Virus record (IMG/VR): IMGVR_UViG_3300010885_061023
Coordinates: 1-30,022 of that record
DNA: 30,022 nt
Strand: one strand, 5' to 3'
DNA from: a virus
This document shows, one piece after another, positions 16,592 to 24,044 of the stretch (its first letter is position 1; each line of letters opens with the position of its first letter). The notes under the pieces were generated by a model. It had not been told where the DNA came from, ran no database searches, and worked only from the letters and a program-made list of their open reading frames with translations. A program made the translations under genes and the position numbers.

Positions 16592-18871
16592 TTATCTAGC
16601 TTTAACTTGCACTAATTGTTTTTTTAACTCTTTTATATTTTTTTGAATGCTTCTAATTTCACGTCTTAAACTTCGTATTTTTGCTATTGCAAAGGGCGCT
16701 AATGCTAATGAAGATAGTAGTATAGAAAATTTATTTATATCGTCATGTTTTATTCTGATCAGCTCTATTTCAGCTTTGATTGCTTCTTCAATAGCGCCTA
16801 TTCTTTGTTTTTTAACTAATTTACTAGTATATTTTCCCCCCTTATCAGATTTAGCGAGTTCTTGAGCTAATTTTATTTTAGCTTCTGCCATTTTCCTTCT
16901 CATGCGTCTCCTTAATCTTTTTCCTCTTTTTAAGCCGCTTATGAATGCATTTAGACCTAATGAATCATCTTCTGTATCTTCATTTTCCGGATCATCCATT
17001 CCGTCTTCAAATTGTGGCTCTTCATTAATATCAATACTTGGTTCTTCTAAAAAGTTTAAAGATTCTTCTAATATTGATGCTTCTTCTGGGGTTATTGACA
17101 ATTTTGTTTCTGGAACAAGATTTTTGCTTCTCAATAACAATTTAACTTCTTGTATTATGATCTGATCGTCAGACGCAAACGTTGGAGTGGATTGCACTAT
17201 TTTTGCTTGTGATTTATCTAAAGCTACGCCGTATCTGCGTCTTAGAGATATACCTTCATCTACTACTTCTTCTTTCAGTATTACAATAGTATATCCTCCA
17301 AATGTAGTGTCGGCCTTTTGTTTATTAGCGTCGTAAGTCTTAACAAAATCGTCAAATTGTTTTTTAGTCTCTTTTAAAGAAGCGGATATGCTTGAAAGAT
17401 CACTAATAATTATTGGATCAACTAGACCTGGATCACAACTTTCTAGATTTAATTTTATTAGATCTATTATGTCTGTGATGTTTCCTATTTTAATAGATAT
17501 GTCTTGTACTAAATAATATATGTTACTTAATATAGAATTTATTTCAGACAGTCTTTTTAATAAATTATCTGCAAATCTTGTTAGTTTATTTTCAGCAGAA
17601 GCGATTGTGGTTGTTACACCAGTGGTAGTAAACAAATTTGGCATCGGCAAAACTAGTAAAAATTGTACTATTATTTTAAATATTTTAATTAGGATAGTAG
17701 CTATTTGAATAATAGTCCTTGCCATGTTTATGAATCCCAATATCTGATTACATGCGGATTGTATCTTTTTGCATACTTCAACAATCTTTTTAATAACAGG
17801 AATAATCTTTTTCGGATCAATTAATTTATCTAATTTTTTCAAAGCTTCTGCAACTCCTGCATTTAAGAATGTATCCGCAAAAGCTAATAAATTAGCCGGA
17901 TTGTTCAAAGCCTGTATAGAAATACACACTTGTCTAGTTTTATCTATATAGCTTAAAATTTTATCAATCTGTTCGGATTTTAAACCCTCTATATTTTGGT
18001 TTAAAGATAAAAACTTTGACGCATTTTGTAGGTAATTATCAAATATAGAAATCATAGGAAACGCTGTTCGCAATTCTGGATTTTGAAACGGATTGTTGCC
18101 AGCAGGAGAGTTTAGTATTTCTAAATAATTTGATAGATTTGTTACTATTTGTCCTAGAGCTGTTTTAGATTCAATAGTTCTAAGATCACCATAACTCGTA
18201 TAGTATCCGTCTATAATTGTTTGTATCTGATAAGCTGCGTATTGAATCTCAAATTTTATTTTTCCTAAAGTGGTTTTAGTTTGACTATCTTTATCTTTAG
18301 GATTAAATTTTTTAGTGCCAAATTGATTTCCAAGTTTATTTGCTGCAAATGAAAAAATAGCGCATAAATCTATTGATGCTAATAGATTTAATATGTTTAT
18401 TAGTCCATAGTCTAAAGGATTTGCTAGTTTTTGTTTAGTTGAAATACCAGTTTTACCATAATAAAAATCGTTTATCTTTACTCTAATTTTATTTATTATT
18501 TTACTTATACTTGAAGTTATTTTTCCAAAACCCTGTGCTAAGCTTTTGCCTTCTGGAGGCTTTATTTCTTTCTGTTCTACCTTTGCGGGTGGTTGATTAC
18601 TTCCAACTGTAACTGTAGTAGAAGCTGAATTAGCTTGACTTGGAGGAGCTTGAGTAGTAGTTGATGGAGATGTTGGATTTGGTGGATCTTCTTTTTGCAT
18701 CGTCTCTATACCTTGTCCAGGATAGTTATCTTTTAATGCTAGTTTGGCTTCATTTACCATAGCATCTTTAGGCGCACTTAGAGATGCGTTAGTATAGATC
18801 TTACTTCCATCTTTATATACAGTAATAACTTTTGAAAATCCTAATTGAGTAAAAGAGTACGTTATTGCCAT
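16592..18871 (-). CDS. 759-aa virion protein (hub/tail-tip region), helical with charged C-terminus
   Basis: 759 aa. Residues 1-55 are a small beta domain (YSFTQLGFSKVITVYKDGSK). Residues 60-110 are a Pro/Ser/Thr/Gln linker. Residues 110-530 are largely helical with hydrophobic stretches (IIQIATILIKIFKIIVQFLL). Residues about 600-650 are very acidic (EDGMDDPENEDTEDD), followed immediately by an Arg/Lys run (GKRLRRRMRRK) and a long terminal coiled coil that includes the hydrophobic segment FSILLSSLALAPFAIA. It overlaps the spike gene by 1 nt and precedes the wedge genes, so it belongs to the hub and tail-tip set. The helical build suggests a hub, tape-measure-terminus or membrane-contacting role. 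No family was recognised. Confidence 0.55.
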   Translation of the reverse strand: MAITYSFTQLGFSKVITVYKDGSKIYTNASLSAPKDAMVNEAKLALKDNYPGQGIETMQKEDPPNPTSPSTTTQAPPSQANSASTTVTVGSNQPPAKVEQKEIKPPEGKSLAQGFGKITSSISKIINKIRVKINDFYYGKTGISTKQKLANPLDYGLINILNLLASIDLCAIFSFAANKLGNQFGTKKFNPKDKDSQTKTTLGKIKFEIQYAAYQIQTIIDGYYTSYGDLRTIESKTALGQIVTNLSNYLEILNSPAGNNPFQNPELRTAFPMISIFDNYLQNASKFLSLNQNIEGLKSEQIDKILSYIDKTRQVCISIQALNNPANLLAFADTFLNAGVAEALKKLDKLIDPKKIIPVIKKIVEVCKKIQSACNQILGFINMARTIIQIATILIKIFKIIVQFLLVLPMPNLFTTTGVTTTIASAENKLTRFADNLLKRLSEINSILSNIYYLVQDISIKIGNITDIIDLIKLNLESCDPGLVDPIIISDLSSISASLKETKKQFDDFVKTYDANKQKADTTFGGYTIVILKEEVVDEGISLRRRYGVALDKSQAKIVQSTPTFASDDQIIIQEVKLLLRSKNLVPETKLSITPEEASILEESLNFLEEPSIDINEEPQFEDGMDDPENEDTEDDSLGLNAFISGLKRGKRLRRRMRRKMAEAKIKLAQELAKSDKGGKYTSKLVKKQRIGAIEEAIKAEIELIRIKHDDINKFSILLSSLALAPFAIAKIRSLRREIRSIQKNIKELKKQLVQVKAR

Positions 18872-19314
18872 TATCTAGTAAAAGTATTTTTAGAAAGTGG
18901 ATTTTGTGGATGTTCTTCATTATTAAATACCTCTACTACTCTTTGACACGAAGTATATATAGCATTTCCAGCATCTGCGATGTTCTGGAATGATCCACCT
19001 GGATCGGTTTCTGCCACTGTTTGTAATAAACTTGCGGCTCTTTGTAGGTCTATAAATAATGTTTTTAACTGATCTAATAAAAATTTTCCTTTTAATAAAG
19101 GTGAACCTAAAGTTTCTGCTCTATTTCCTAATTCTATTTTATCGCAATCTAATAGAATTTTTTCTTTGGCATCTAGATTTATTGTTTGAGTAGAGGATAA
19201 CGCTACCATTTTTTTTCCGAATAGAAAAATTGCATCATCTTTAGAGTGAAGCATAACTCTACCTGATGATAGTATTATTTGATTACCTTTGTATGGAAAT
19301 TCAGGGTTAAGCAT
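18871..19314 (-). CDS. Baseplate spike protein, beta-helix (gp5 C-terminal domain-like)
   Basis: 147 aa. Residues about 12-65 alternate hydrophobic and polar residues in short strands (IILSSGRVMLHSKD, AIFLFGKKMVALSS, TINLDAKEKILLD, KIELG), the pattern of the intertwined triple-stranded beta-helix that forms the needle of T4 gp5 and VgrG. The C-terminal half is helical (LLKGKFLLDQLKTLF) and may dock to the hub. It overlaps the OB-fold hub gene by 8 nt. In T4 these domains and a lysozyme form one protein; here the needle is a separate polypeptide and no lysozyme domain is seen. Confidence 0.7.
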   Translation of the reverse strand: MLNPEFPYKGNQIILSSGRVMLHSKDDAIFLFGKKMVALSSTQTINLDAKEKILLDCDKIELGNRAETLGSPLLKGKFLLDQLKTLFIDLQRAASLLQTVAETDPGGSFQNIADAGNAIYTSCQRVVEVFNNEEHPQNPLSKNTFTR

Positions 19315-20212
19315 AAGTATTTTTGTCTTGATCTAGTGGTGAAACAAAATCTATTGAATTAGGAATTTCTTCAATAGTTATAACTTCTTGAACTTGAGGA
19401 TTGAATGCTTTTCCTTGACTGTATGATCTATTTGGAAATAGGTTTAAATCCAAAATAGAAATTTCTTGACCAGACGTTAGGTATATAGAAGATCCATCTC
19501 TATTTATATCTTCTACAGTAACCGGAGAATTTGATTCTGCTGTAGTATAATCTTTTTGGGAATTTACTATCATTGTAATAGGATCGCCTGAAAAACCACT
19601 TTTCGACCACGGATTTATAGATTTTAAAGTGTTAACAGTAGATCCGAACCTAATAGATTGTCCCCAACGACCTTGAAGTATCGTATCGCCTTCAAAAGGT
19701 CTAAGAAATTTAACATTAGATCTTTCTGAAAATGTATATCCTTGAGGAATATCTGGGAAGTCTTTACTTGAATTAGAATATCCAGGTTCAGCAAGCTTTT
19801 TATTTAGATAATCTGCGTATTCTCTCAAATCTGGAAATACGTTGTGGTTAGGCGAATTCCAAATAGAGAAAGCCGGCATATACCAAAGATCCTGTTTGCT
19901 TTTTCCATCATTCAAATCTGACGAAGGACCAGGAAATATTAAAACTATTTCTCCTATATTTGGATACTGTCTTATGAAAGAAAACATAGGGAATGCAGGT
20001 TTAGAAAACGCAGATTCACCGCCAGCTTCAGATTTGTTGTTATACAAAGGCTCAAAATATATAGCTCCCATTGATTTTTCAGAGTAGTAATTAGGATTAA
20101 GCTTTTTATCAACAAGATATTCTCCTAACACTAGTTTTTTTACTCTGCCAACAATGAATTGACTGCCACCGCCTTTAGTAAGTAAAGAATCAAATTCATT
20201 AAACATTGTCAA
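19307..20212 (-). CDS. Baseplate hub protein with gp5-type OB fold
   Basis: 301 aa. The N-terminal 100 residues resemble the OB domain of gp5/VgrG hub proteins: FIVGRVKKLVLGEY starts the barrel and QYPNIGEIVLIFPGP closes it. The middle segment FLRPFEGDTILQGRWGQSIR with FGST resembles the signature found where the barrel leads into the needle. The C-terminus is a short beta region with ITIEEIPNSIDF. It has no lysozyme catalytic triad, so cell-wall digestion must be done elsewhere. It overlaps the preceding gene by 14 nt and the spike gene by 8 nt, which suggests tightly coupled translation of hub and needle. Confidence 0.72.
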   Translation of the reverse strand: MTMFNEFDSLLTKGGGSQFIVGRVKKLVLGEYLVDKKLNPNYYSEKSMGAIYFEPLYNNKSEAGGESAFSKPAFPMFSFIRQYPNIGEIVLIFPGPSSDLNDGKSKQDLWYMPAFSIWNSPNHNVFPDLREYADYLNKKLAEPGYSNSSKDFPDIPQGYTFSERSNVKFLRPFEGDTILQGRWGQSIRFGSTVNTLKSINPWSKSGFSGDPITMIVNSQKDYTTAESNSPVTVEDINRDGSSIYLTSGQEISILDLNLFPNRSYSQGKAFNPQVQEVITIEEIPNSIDFVSPLDQDKNTYA

Positions 20213-20561
20213 TTAATTTTTTTTGATCTTTGGGTATTATTGAATTTACTTCGCTGAATAACTGAGCTATATCTTTTTCTGAAAGAATGCTTGAATCTCC
20301 ATCAGCATTTTGGTTTTTTTCTGCCGCTTTTTGGAATAGTTGAAGTATCTTCATTAGTACTTCGTCATTTTTTAAACTAGAATCAAAAAATCCCTTTAAT
20401 AGGGGCACGATGATGATGGCATCACCTGGAGAAGATATAAATTCAGATAGTCTCTCTATTTCACCAGAAATCCGGCTCTCTTGGTTCTTGTGTTTTTCGT
20501 ACACTTCTTTAACGAGATCGGTTATTTTCTTGCCTTTGAATATTTCTTTATCGAGATCCAT
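20199..20561 (-). CDS. Small conserved-type tail-operon protein
   Basis: 120 aa, soluble and mostly helical: a basic/acidic N-terminal helix (FKGKKITDLVKEVYEKHKNQ), a hydrophobic core (GDAIIIVPLLKGFFDSSLKN) and an amphipathic C-terminal half. No catalytic motif is visible. It opens the hub unit: an ATATTTATA box lies 9 nt before the ATG, and its end overlaps the OB-fold hub by 14 nt. An assembly chaperone for the hub or a small baseplate subunit (T4 gp26, gp28 and gp51 are such small hub-assembly proteins) is plausible but only by position. Confidence 0.6.
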   Translation of the reverse strand: MDLDKEIFKGKKITDLVKEVYEKHKNQESRISGEIERLSEFISSPGDAIIIVPLLKGFFDSSLKNDEVLMKILQLFQKAAEKNQNADGDSSILSEKDIAQLFSEVNSIIPKDQKKLIDNV

Positions 20562-20570
20562 ATATTTTTA

Positions 20571-20579
20571 TATAAATAT
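20571..20579 (-). promoter_or_regulatory. ATATTTATA box, 9 nt before the start at 20561
   Basis: On the - strand ATATTTATA overlaps the end of the sigma-factor stop codon and is followed by 9 A/T-rich bases and the ATG. It sits exactly at the switch from regulatory to hub genes. Candidate late promoter. Confidence 0.4.
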
Positions 20580-21340
20580 CAATGGTCTATATTTTTTATG
20601 TAATACTCTAGTATTCTCTTATACACTATTTTCAGTTTTTTAATAACTCTAGTGATAGTTATTGATTGAACATCTGTTATTTCTTTTACGTAAATAAAGA
20701 TAGCTTTTTTATTAAAAATGTCTATGTTATCTCTTTTTTTGAATATTTCAAGTATTGCATCTGCTGTTTTAAGATCTTCTGATTTATCGAACATATCAAA
20801 TAGATTAGTCTCAACTTCTTTGATAAACATCTCTAAAACGTCTAATCTGTCAATGTCAGAAGATTCCGGTTCTTCGATGAGTTTAGTTATGGTTTTATTT
20901 TCATTATGAATTTCTTGAAAATCAGTTTTAGATAATATCTTCTTATAATTTTTTTGATTGTATAGGATTAAATATCTTTTTACAATAGTTCCAAAATAAG
21001 AATACGCTTTTCCTTTTGATTGATCATATAGATTTATTTTTTGTAGAAGAAAAGATATTACTTCATATTTTAAGTCCTCTATATTGTCAACATCGGTATA
21101 GTAAAACTTAAATGTATGAATAATATTCTCGGCTAATTTATAAAAAGCATGATGTATCTTTTCATTATAGATTCTATTCTTTTCATCGTATGTTTTGGCA
21201 ACACAATAAGCTAATATGGCCGCTTCTGTATCTTCAGTAAAGTATAGATTTTTTGTTTTTGGTTTTCTTTTTCTAGGCTCGCCTTTCTTAGTTAATTCAA
21301 TAACCTCAGAAGATTTGTCTATGTCTGATATATTACTCAT
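20579..21340 (-). CDS. 55: Late-transcription sigma factor, gp55-like
   Basis: 253 aa. The family directs host RNA polymerase to late promoters together with a sliding clamp. Residues about 34-130 carry the sigma region-2-like core: YFTEDTEAAILAY, then LAENIIHTFKFYYTDVDNIE, DLKYEVISFLLQKINLYDQ and SKGKAYSYFGTIVKRYLI. The last two resemble the core-binding and promoter-melting helices of gp55 and sigma-70 region 2. The N-terminus (KKGEPRKRKPKTK) is strongly basic. It is about 70 residues longer than T4 gp55 (185 aa), and the C-terminal part (ITDVQSITITRVIKKLKIVY) could be a helix-turn-helix that reads an upstream element, which T4 gp55 lacks. It overlaps the membrane protein gene by 8 nt and lies directly before the late tail genes. 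Confidence 0.72.
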   Translation of the reverse strand: MSNISDIDKSSEVIELTKKGEPRKRKPKTKNLYFTEDTEAAILAYCVAKTYDEKNRIYNEKIHHAFYKLAENIIHTFKFYYTDVDNIEDLKYEVISFLLQKINLYDQSKGKAYSYFGTIVKRYLILYNQKNYKKILSKTDFQEIHNENKTITKLIEEPESSDIDRLDVLEMFIKEVETNLFDMFDKSEDLKTADAILEIFKKRDNIDIFNKKAIFIYVKEITDVQSITITRVIKKLKIVYKRILEYYIKNIDH

Positions 21341-21605
21341 TAGATATGAAATCTTTTATTTTTGATTGAATTTGTTTTACAGATTCAAAAAGATTCAATA
21401 ACTCTTGATCTGATTGCACCCAAATGGTTGCATCTATTTTTTCTACAATCTTATCTAAATCTTTTATATTAGATACCATAGATTCTATGAAATTATTTTG
21501 TTTGATAATTACGTTTTCTAACTTTCTATTTTTACTAAAAAGATTATAAACTACATATCCTATTATCGTTATTGGCCAAAGGATTAGCATAATTGTTGTA
21601 AGCAT
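21333..21605 (-). CDS. Small membrane protein with cytoplasmic coiled coil
   Basis: 90 aa. One N-terminal membrane segment (residues 2-24, MLILWPITIIGYVVYNLF) is followed by a basic stretch and a heptad-patterned helix to the end (FIESMVSNIKDLDKIVEKID). The positive residues after the segment (KNRK) place the long tail in the cytoplasm. It could be a membrane anchor, an antiholin-like regulator or a host-takeover protein. It is too short of cues for a family. It lies 4 nt after the HD-domain gene and overlaps the sigma factor gene by 8 nt. Confidence 0.6.
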   Translation of the reverse strand: MLTTIMLILWPITIIGYVVYNLFSKNRKLENVIIKQNNFIESMVSNIKDLDKIVEKIDATIWVQSDQELLNLFESVKQIQSKIKDFISNE

Positions 21606-21609
21606 ATTA

Positions 21610-22248
21610 TTATTTGTTTTGATTTTCTATTCGTGATGCTGCTAAATCAGCTTGATGTACTATGTACGGAAGATTTGTTTTTAATTCTGCTTCTGGAGAA
21701 TACGTTACATAATAGGCCTTATTAGATTCTTCGTATAATCCATCATGCAATTTAATAGTTAGAAATTCTATTTCTGATACTGGAATATTAGCTTTTTGTA
21801 GGTAATATAAACTTCTATCTGCTATTCTCATGTGAGTCATCTTATTATTGTACTTATAATGAGCTCCTTGGTTTTTAATATGCCAATCTGAATCATTTGG
21901 GATATAGAACGGTTGATCATTAGTTCCGAGTTTTCCAAGATCGTGATTAATACAGGAGAATACCAATTCTTCTAAAGTGTAATTCTTCTTTTGATTGAAT
22001 TTATCCCATACTCTATCTAATACCAAAGCTATTTCAGTAACTCTAAGTACATGTTCCAAGTATCCTCCTGGAAAACAATTATGATGAGCTTCTTTTGTAG
22101 ATGCAGGAGATTCAACAAGCGTTTGTTCAATTGATTTATAGAAATCCTTGAGTTGATCTTTTCTATTCCCAGATAAGTATTTGTCAATATATTCATAGAA
22201 TTTATTCACATTATCAACCATCTGTTCTGCTGTTAATTTTAATTTCAT
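21610..22248 (-). CDS. HD-domain metal-dependent phosphohydrolase
   Basis: 212 aa. HD proteins cleave phosphomono- or diesters of nucleotides or RNA using two divalent metals. The ligands can be placed: H66 (GGYLEHVLRV), H102-D103 (NHDLGK), H168 (KLHDGLYEE) and D201 (HQADLAA), in the right order and spacing for the family. The sequence HNCFPGGYLEHV resembles YhaM/HDIG-type 3'-5' exoribonucleases and phage HD nucleotidases. The N-terminal 45 residues are helical. Roles in nucleotide pool adjustment, RNA turnover or degrading signal nucleotides are all possible. It is expressed between a glutaredoxin-like gene and a small membrane protein. Confidence 0.8.
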   Translation of the reverse strand: MKLKLTAEQMVDNVNKFYEYIDKYLSGNRKDQLKDFYKSIEQTLVESPASTKEAHHNCFPGGYLEHVLRVTEIALVLDRVWDKFNQKKNYTLEELVFSCINHDLGKLGTNDQPFYIPNDSDWHIKNQGAHYKYNNKMTHMRIADRSLYYLQKANIPVSEIEFLTIKLHDGLYEESNKAYYVTYSPEAELKTNLPYIVHQADLAASRIENQNK

Positions 22249-22267
22249 AACTAATCTTTTCTTTAAT

Positions 22268-22579
22268 TTACAATTTTTTTATCGCATCTAGCATATTATT
22301 TATCGAGTGTACATAATATATTGTATTATTTTTGTATTTAAAATTCTTTCCTAATTGATTGTGATCTTTTGCTATACACATTATTAGATTTTCCAGAGCT
22401 GTAGTTTCTATTTTAATCATTGGATACATTTCGCAAGCAGTTATACTCTCTAGAGTATCACATATAGAGATATCTCCATTGCATTTAATATCAGTAAAAG
22501 TCAAAGAACGTTCTTTTAATTTATTTCTTAAAGACTCACATAACGCGCACCCGTCTAACGAATATAGTATTATTTTCAT
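22268..22579 (-). CDS. Glutaredoxin/thioredoxin-fold protein
   Basis: 103 aa from the ATG at 22579. A longer frame to 22666 exists but would run through the upstream small gene. The N-terminus MKIILYSLDGCALCESLRNK has the beta strand, C-x-x-C (C11, C14) and helix of glutaredoxins; YPMIKIE (near residue 53) supplies the cis-proline strand. Such phage proteins usually reduce ribonucleotide reductase or other disulfides. No reductase subunit is visible in this window. It lies 4 nt after the 52-aa acidic gene. Confidence 0.75.
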   Translation of the reverse strand: MKIILYSLDGCALCESLRNKLKERSLTFTDIKCNGDISICDTLESITACEMYPMIKIETTALENLIMCIAKDHNQLGKNFKYKNNTIYYVHSINNMLDAIKKL

Positions 22580-22583
22580 AGTA

Positions 22584-22742
22584 TTAATTTTCTTCTTCGC
22601 CTGTGTCTTCAAACTCAGGATCATGTATGGAAAGCAATAAAACCCACATTTTCTGCTCATCTTCACTCATATCATCGTATGAGATAGTTAGATAGTTATA
22701 TATTGCATCTAATTGATTTTTTGATAGCTTATCTTGTTGCAT
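22584..22742 (-). CDS. Small acidic protein (52 aa)
   Basis: A 52-residue gene that begins MQQDKLSKNQLDAIYNYLTI and ends DPEFEDTGEEEN before TAA at 22584-22586. Another in-frame ATG lies two codons upstream (22748), but that ATG is part of the ATATTTAT box; the 3-nt box-to-start spacing used at 270, 776 and 24848 selects 22742. The protein is helical with an acidic tail and contains DDMSEDEQKMW. It may be an RNA-polymerase- or DNA-mimic-type inhibitor, but nothing proves this. It is the first gene of the leftward block and lies 4 nt before the glutaredoxin-like gene. Confidence 0.65.
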   Translation of the reverse strand: MQQDKLSKNQLDAIYNYLTISYDDMSEDEQKMWVLLLSIHDPEFEDTGEEEN

Positions 22743-22745
22743 AGA

Positions 22746-22754
22746 CATAAATAT
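22746..22754 (-). promoter_or_regulatory. ATATTTATG box at the head of the leftward block
   Basis: On the - strand ATATTTATG is followed by TCT and the ATG at 22742, nearly identical to ATATTTATA-TCT-ATG before 270. Candidate promoter for the first genes of the 20-kb leftward block. Confidence 0.4.
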
Positions 22755-22810
22755 GAACAGGGTGTTAAGTTTTTTTTTATTGACTTTGTTTTTCGTTTTA
22801 GAATTATTAC

Positions 22811-23010
22811 TAATGCCCTGCGGAAATTACCCCGTCGATTTAATACTATATCGATATTCAATTAGCTTTTCGCCCAAAACTATTTTTATATACCCGACGC
22901 ATTGTTGCCTTGATCTTAGCGCCTGGTAGCAGAATTGATCTCTAATCTAAAAACTCGCTCATGGAATCTCACCAAGCTACGGTATAGATCTTAAAGTTCC
23001 GCATTATTAC
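22811..23010. ncRNA. Candidate structured non-coding RNA in the divergent gap
   Basis: This 200-nt stretch is 39% G+C (78 of 200), while the 100 nt to its right are 14% and the 70 nt to its left about 23%. It has no ORF of note. Its ends can pair: TGCGGAA (22819-22825) with TTCCGCA (22997-23003). Inside, CGTCG near 22833 can pair with CGACG near 22895, and GTAGC near 22926 with GCTAC near 22975. No tRNA T-arm, tmRNA tag or RNase P signature was found. The strand is not decided. The flanks of the 366-nt gap (22743-22810, 23011-23108) are A/T-rich and should hold the divergent promoters, but no clear -35/-10 pair could be picked. The RNA itself is inferred from composition and pairing only. Confidence 0.35.
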
Positions 23011-23108
23011 AACTAATATACAACATTTATTTGATTAAAAAAAATTATTTTAGAAGTACATAGAAAAAAAACTATTTAATTTCGAAATAATAGTAGTATA
23101 TTAGTATT

Positions 23109-24044
23109 ATGGAAAATAGTAAATACATACTTGGACTACTTGAATCAGTTTTAGGAAAAGCAAAACCTGATAAAAATAAAGCTGATCATATGTTTTATTG
23201 TCCCGTTTGCAAACACAAGAATCCAAAGCTCGTTGTTAATATAATAACTGGACAATATAACTGTTGGACGTGTCATCCTGCGACAAAAGGCAAGTCTCCA
23301 GTAACGCTTCTTAAAAAATTAGAAGCACCAATAGATAAGATTCAGGAGATGAAACAGTATTTTAAGAGCGATAGAACCTCTCTTGAAGATTACGCTCCAA
23401 CAAAAATATTATTACCAGAAGAATTTATACCGCTAAGTATAATACCAAAAGGTACAAATCTTGAATATCGTCATGCTATGGCATATTTAAAAAAGAGAAA
23501 CATCAGTGAAAGTGATATAAAAAAGTATAATATAGGATATTGTGCTTCAGGCAGGTATAGAAATAGGATCGTGGTGCCTTCTTATGATAAGAATGGTCAG
23601 CTCAATTATTTCATTGCTAGATCATTTGAAATAGAACCAAGACTTAAATACGACGCTCCAAGCTGCTCCAAAACTGAAATTATAGGCTTTGAGCATCTCA
23701 TAAATTGGAAAGTCCCCGTTATTTTGTGCGAAGGATCTTTCGATGCTATAGCAATTAAAAGAAACGCCATTCCACTATTTGGAAAAACAATCCCAAAAGC
23801 TCTTATGATGAAATTAGTAGAGTCTGAAGTAAAAACTGTTTATATAGCGCTAGATAACGACGCTTTAAAAGAAGCAATAACGTACGCAGAAAGCTTAATT
23901 AATATGGGAAAAGAGGTGTATTTAGTAGAATTAAACGGAAAAGATCCATCTGATATAGGTTTTGAAGCAATAACAAATCTTTTACATAGAGCTGAACAGC
24001 TCACATTCACAAATTTTTTCATAAAAAAAATGCAATTAGCATGA
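23109..24044 (+). CDS. DNA primase (zinc finger + TOPRIM)
   Basis: 311 aa. It makes RNA primers for lagging-strand synthesis with the replicative helicase. The zinc-binding domain has C31-x-x-C34 (FYCPVCKHKN) and C52-x-x-C55 (YNCWTCHP). The catalytic TOPRIM region has the EGSFDA glutamate motif (E208), the ALDND acidic pair (D249, D251) and the KDPSDIG motif (278-284). Domain order is that of DnaG and phage primases; the length is nearer T4 gp61 (342 aa) than DnaG. It is the first gene rightward from the divergent gap and has no ATATTTATA box, fitting early or middle expression. The next gene overlaps its stop by 4 nt (ATGA). Confidence 0.85.
   Translation: MENSKYILGLLESVLGKAKPDKNKADHMFYCPVCKHKNPKLVVNIITGQYNCWTCHPATKGKSPVTLLKKLEAPIDKIQEMKQYFKSDRTSLEDYAPTKILLPEEFIPLSIIPKGTNLEYRHAMAYLKKRNISESDIKKYNIGYCASGRYRNRIVVPSYDKNGQLNYFIARSFEIEPRLKYDAPSCSKTEIIGFEHLINWKVPVILCEGSFDAIAIKRNAIPLFGKTIPKALMMKLVESEVKTVYIALDNDALKEAITYAESLINMGKEVYLVELNGKDPSDIGFEAITNLLHRAEQLTFTNFFIKKMQLA

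Noticed and set aside
17769-17951. Opposite-strand frames inside the 759-aa gene
   Set aside because: Several short hydrophobic frames run antisense to the amphipathic helices of the real gene and have no recognisable features.
22580-22666. 29-residue N-terminal extension of the glutaredoxin-like protein
   Set aside because: It overlaps the small acidic gene in another frame, and the thioredoxin-fold begins exactly at the ATG at 22579.
22743-22748. Upstream ATG (22748) for the small acidic gene
   Set aside because: That ATG is part of the ATATTTATG box; the 3-nt box spacing at other genes points to 22742. It cannot be fully excluded.
22811-23010. tRNA or tmRNA in the divergent gap
   Set aside because: No T-arm (GGTTCGAATCC-like) sequence, no 7-bp acceptor stem at 70-90 nt spacing, and no tag peptide frame on either strand; only a general structured-RNA call is justified.
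23109-23145. Tag-like LLE at the primase N-terminus (MENSKYILGLLE)
   Set aside because: The opening differs from the M-(K/I) tags, the gene lacks an ATATTTATA box and the protein is a replication enzyme; treated as a chance match and as a warning about how short the motif is.
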